From Alphaproteobacteria bacterium (lineage in GTDB: Bacteria > Pseudomonadota > Alphaproteobacteria > Rhizobiales > Aestuariivirgaceae), in assembly GCA_005884715.1 (NCBI GenBank), contig VAZZ01000145.1, positions 1 through 6,931 of the forward strand: 6,931 nt of DNA. The letters are read 5' to 3'. This document shows, piece after piece, positions 5,677 to 6,931 of the stretch. The position numbers and the translations under genes were made by a program. How positions within the stretch are numbered: position 1 is the first letter of the stretch; each line of letters opens with the position of its first letter. The notes under the pieces were generated by a model. It saw nothing but the letters and a program-made list of their open reading frames with translations. It made no database searches and was not told where the DNA came from.

Positions 5677-5794
5677 TCCCCTCCCCTTGTGGGGGGTCGG
5701 ATGTCTGATCACTTCGTGCATCCTCGCTGAACAATCTCAAGCAATGTGCGAGACCCCCACCCCTCCCCGCAAGCGGCCGCAAGGGGGAAGGGAA
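5677..5794. repeat. REPIN-like pair of C/G-rich palindromes directly after the autotransporter
   Basis: The left half has CTCCCC-TTGT-GGGGGG (5681-5696), a hairpin four bases after the stop region begins. The right half (5752-5792) has GACCCCCACCCCTCCCCG, then GCAAGCGGCCGCAAG and GGGGGAAGGG, an imperfect hairpin in the mirrored orientation. The halves also pair with each other: GGGGGTC at 5692-5698 is the exact reverse complement of GACCCCC at 5752-5758. Two inverted REP-like units with about 50 bases between them fit the form of a REPIN or small palindromic intergenic repeat. Similar C/G palindromes are common between genes in Hyphomicrobiales. The first hairpin may also help end or protect the autotransporter mRNA, though no T-run follows it. 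Confidence 0.55.
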
Positions 5795-5833
5795 CAAATG
5801 GAACTTCTTCTTATACCTTCAGTACAAGGACGA

Positions 5834-5853
5834 TTGTGGCTTTGTTGCCACAG
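5834..5853. promoter_or_regulatory. Second copy (copy B) of the TGTGGC-N6-GCCACA dyad, opposite orientation
   Basis: TGTGGC (5835-5840) and GCCACA (5847-5852) are exact reverse complements around TTTGTT. Read on the minus strand it is CTGTGGCAACAAAGCCACAA, which agrees with copy A (1081-1100) at 17 of 20 positions, including the AAA of the spacer. No gene start follows nearby on either strand: the plus strand holds only terminator-like hairpins, and minus-strand transcription would run into the autotransporter. That position favours a dispersed repeat or a structural/binding site over a simple promoter operator. Confidence 0.4.
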
Positions 5854-5967
5854 TGGCGCGAAATTCGGCATAGCGCGAATGAATCTCCTATTGGAATTAT
5901 TTGAGTTGAGTTAGGTTCAATCCACCGCGTGACATCGCGGGGGACGGCGGACTGGGACGGCAGGCGG

Positions 5968-6019
5968 ACTCGACGCATTCGGAAGGTTTATTCATTCCGG
6001 CGTCGAGTTCCCGTTTTTT
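5968..6019 (+). terminator. Rho-independent terminator, plus strand
   Basis: ACTCGACGC (5968-5976) pairs perfectly with GCGTCGAGT (6000-6008). Inside it CGGAA (5980-5984) pairs with TTCCG (5995-5999), leaving a 3-base bulge and a 10-base loop. TCCCGTTTTTT follows, with a T-run at 6014-6019. The T-run lies after the stem only on the plus strand. It would end transcripts from the autotransporter, leaving a 3' untranslated stretch near 345 bases, or from an unrecognised small RNA in 5674-5967. Confidence 0.6.
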
Positions 6020-6038
6020 GTGCCGCTGCGATTCATGT

Positions 6039-6070
6039 CCGTCACTTTCGCCGAAATGACGGTCACTTTT
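6039..6070 (+). terminator. Second hairpin with T-run, possible back-up terminator
   Basis: CCGTCA (6039-6044) pairs with TGACGG (6057-6062). The interior TTTCG/CGAAA can add a few pairs, and TCACTTTTT follows with T at 6066-6070. It lies 14 bases beyond the stop of the converging ATP-grasp gene. It is weaker than the hairpin at 5968-6008 because the stem is shorter and four bases separate it from the T-run. On the minus strand no T-run follows, so it is not an obvious terminator for the ATP-grasp gene. Confidence 0.35.
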
Positions 6071-6083
6071 TCGGGCCGATGCT

Positions 6084-6931
6084 CTATTTCGCCATCGCCC
6101 GCGTCGCCTCGATCAGCGCATCGGTGATGGTGCCTAGCGCGTTGAACTGGCCATAAATATCAAGTCCGTAATCGCGCTGGTGGCCGAGGCCGTGGTCGGA
6201 GGAGAGGTGCCAGGTGCGGCCCGAGGAATTGAGCTCCAGCACATGGAGCTCGCCGGTTGCGTGCTCGCGGATGATGTCGATGCCCATCACCGGGATTTGC
6301 GTGAATCTGACCGAGACGGCGCTCGCCAAGGCGATCACCGCTTCGTCATAGACGAGAGTGAGCTTGCGCTCCATGCCGTTCGCCGCCACATCGAAGTCGA
6401 TCTCATCCTTGCCGTCGGCATCGAGTGGCACAAGCTTTTCCGAGGCGACCGACGCCATCGCATAAATGGGCCGGCCGAGCACGGTCATCACCCGATAGCA
6501 CTGGGCGTAAGGCCCGGAATGAATATAGCGCTGAGCCAGCAGGTCCCGGCCGTGCCGGGGATCATCCTTGGGCAAGGAACGCGTGTCGCTCCAGCGAACA
6601 TGCCTGGTGCGCACCAGCCTGATGCCGCGGCCCCTGTAGCCGACATCGGGCTTGACCACGCTGAAAGGGCCCCAGGCCGTCTCGTCCAGTGCCAGATCCT
6701 GGGTGATCGTCCTTGTGTCGGGCACCGGAAAGCCGGCGCGCGTCAGCATCTCGACCTCTTCCGACTTCTTGCGGTCGCAGGTGATCAACCGGGCGCCTCT
6801 GAATTTGGGATCGAGCCTGAGCGGCATGGGCGAAAAGATGAGGGTCGGGCGTTCCGCCGCCTGGCGACAGAAATCGGCCGGAATGGGAATGGCGGTCGGG
6901 ATGACATGAACGTCGATATCAGGGCGCGGCC
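6084..6931 (-). CDS. ATP-grasp ligase family protein (RimK/glutathione synthetase-like), 5' end outside the window
   Basis: The minus-strand frame is open from the right edge to TAG at 6084-6086, about 281 residues. The Met at 6827 is probably internal, because the 34 residues before it (IDVHVIPTAIPIPADFCRQA and on to TLIFSP) look like genuine protein. Numbering from that Met, the ATP-grasp fold is visible. FSVVKPDVGYRGRGI (55-69) holds the ATP-binding Lys59 and Gly-rich loop. LLAQRYIHSGPYAQCYRV (96-113) is the hinge and the start of the second subdomain, with Arg112. MGIDIIRE (181-188) and HVLELNSSG (195-203) carry acidic and Asn ligands for Mg-ATP (Asp184, Glu198, Asn200). Enzymes of this fold join a carboxylate to an amine or thiol through an acylphosphate. 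The substrate cannot be read from the sequence, and the neighbours give no clue since it converges on the autotransporter and is on its own transcript. Confidence 0.8.
   Translation of the reverse strand, partial: PRPDIDVHVIPTAIPIPADFCRQAAERPTLIFSPMPLRLDPKFRGARLITCDRKKSEEVEMLTRAGFPVPDTRTITQDLALDETAWGPFSVVKPDVGYRGRGIRLVRTRHVRWSDTRSLPKDDPRHGRDLLAQRYIHSGPYAQCYRVMTVLGRPIYAMASVASEKLVPLDADGKDEIDFDVAANGMERKLTLVYDEAVIALASAVSVRFTQIPVMGIDIIREHATGELHVLELNSSGRTWHLSSDHGLGHQRDYGLDIYGQFNALGTITDALIEATRAMAK

Overview
The window looks like chromosomal DNA from an alphaproteobacterium, most likely Hyphomicrobiales (Rhizobiales). The basis is high GC with strong G/C third-position bias, an autotransporter built on short Asn/Gly/Asp beta-helix repeats, a secreted FecR-domain protein beside it, and C-rich/G-rich intergenic palindromes of the kind common in that order. 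This is judged from sequence character alone; no rRNA or marker gene is present.

Layout. Positions 1-445 (minus strand) hold the N-terminal part of an AI-2E/PerM-type membrane permease that runs off the left edge. Positions 446-1216 hold no convincing intact gene. They contain a likely remnant of a DUF4239 (bestrophin-like) membrane protein (640-867), a possible GNAT N-terminus broken by a stop (867-974), and a perfect 7-bp dyad (1081-1100). Positions 1217-5673 (plus strand) are the centre of the window, a tight two-gene unit. The first gene encodes a secreted FecR-domain protein with a Gly/Pro tail. Twenty-one bases later comes a classical type V autotransporter of about 1200 residues in its restored form. 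It has a Sec signal with an N-terminal extension, a long repetitive passenger, a probable stem/autochaperone and a C-terminal beta-barrel. The autotransporter is split by a single -1 frame change near 2697/2698.

Positions 5674-6083 are non-coding. They hold a REPIN-like pair of C/G palindromes, a second copy (17/20 identical, opposite orientation) of the dyad found upstream of fecR, and two hairpins with T-runs that look like plus-strand terminators. Positions 6084-6931 (minus strand) carry an ATP-grasp ligase that converges on the autotransporter and whose 5' end lies outside the window.

How the parts may work together: the FecR-like protein should be exported to the periplasm and is very probably co-transcribed with the autotransporter. 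No FecI sigma factor, FecA receptor or membrane-spanning anchor is visible, so it is not a standard iron-signalling FecR. A periplasmic or surface partner for the autotransporter is the simplest hypothesis. The candidates for something undescribed are this pairing, the paired dyads around it, and the near-identical passenger repeats.
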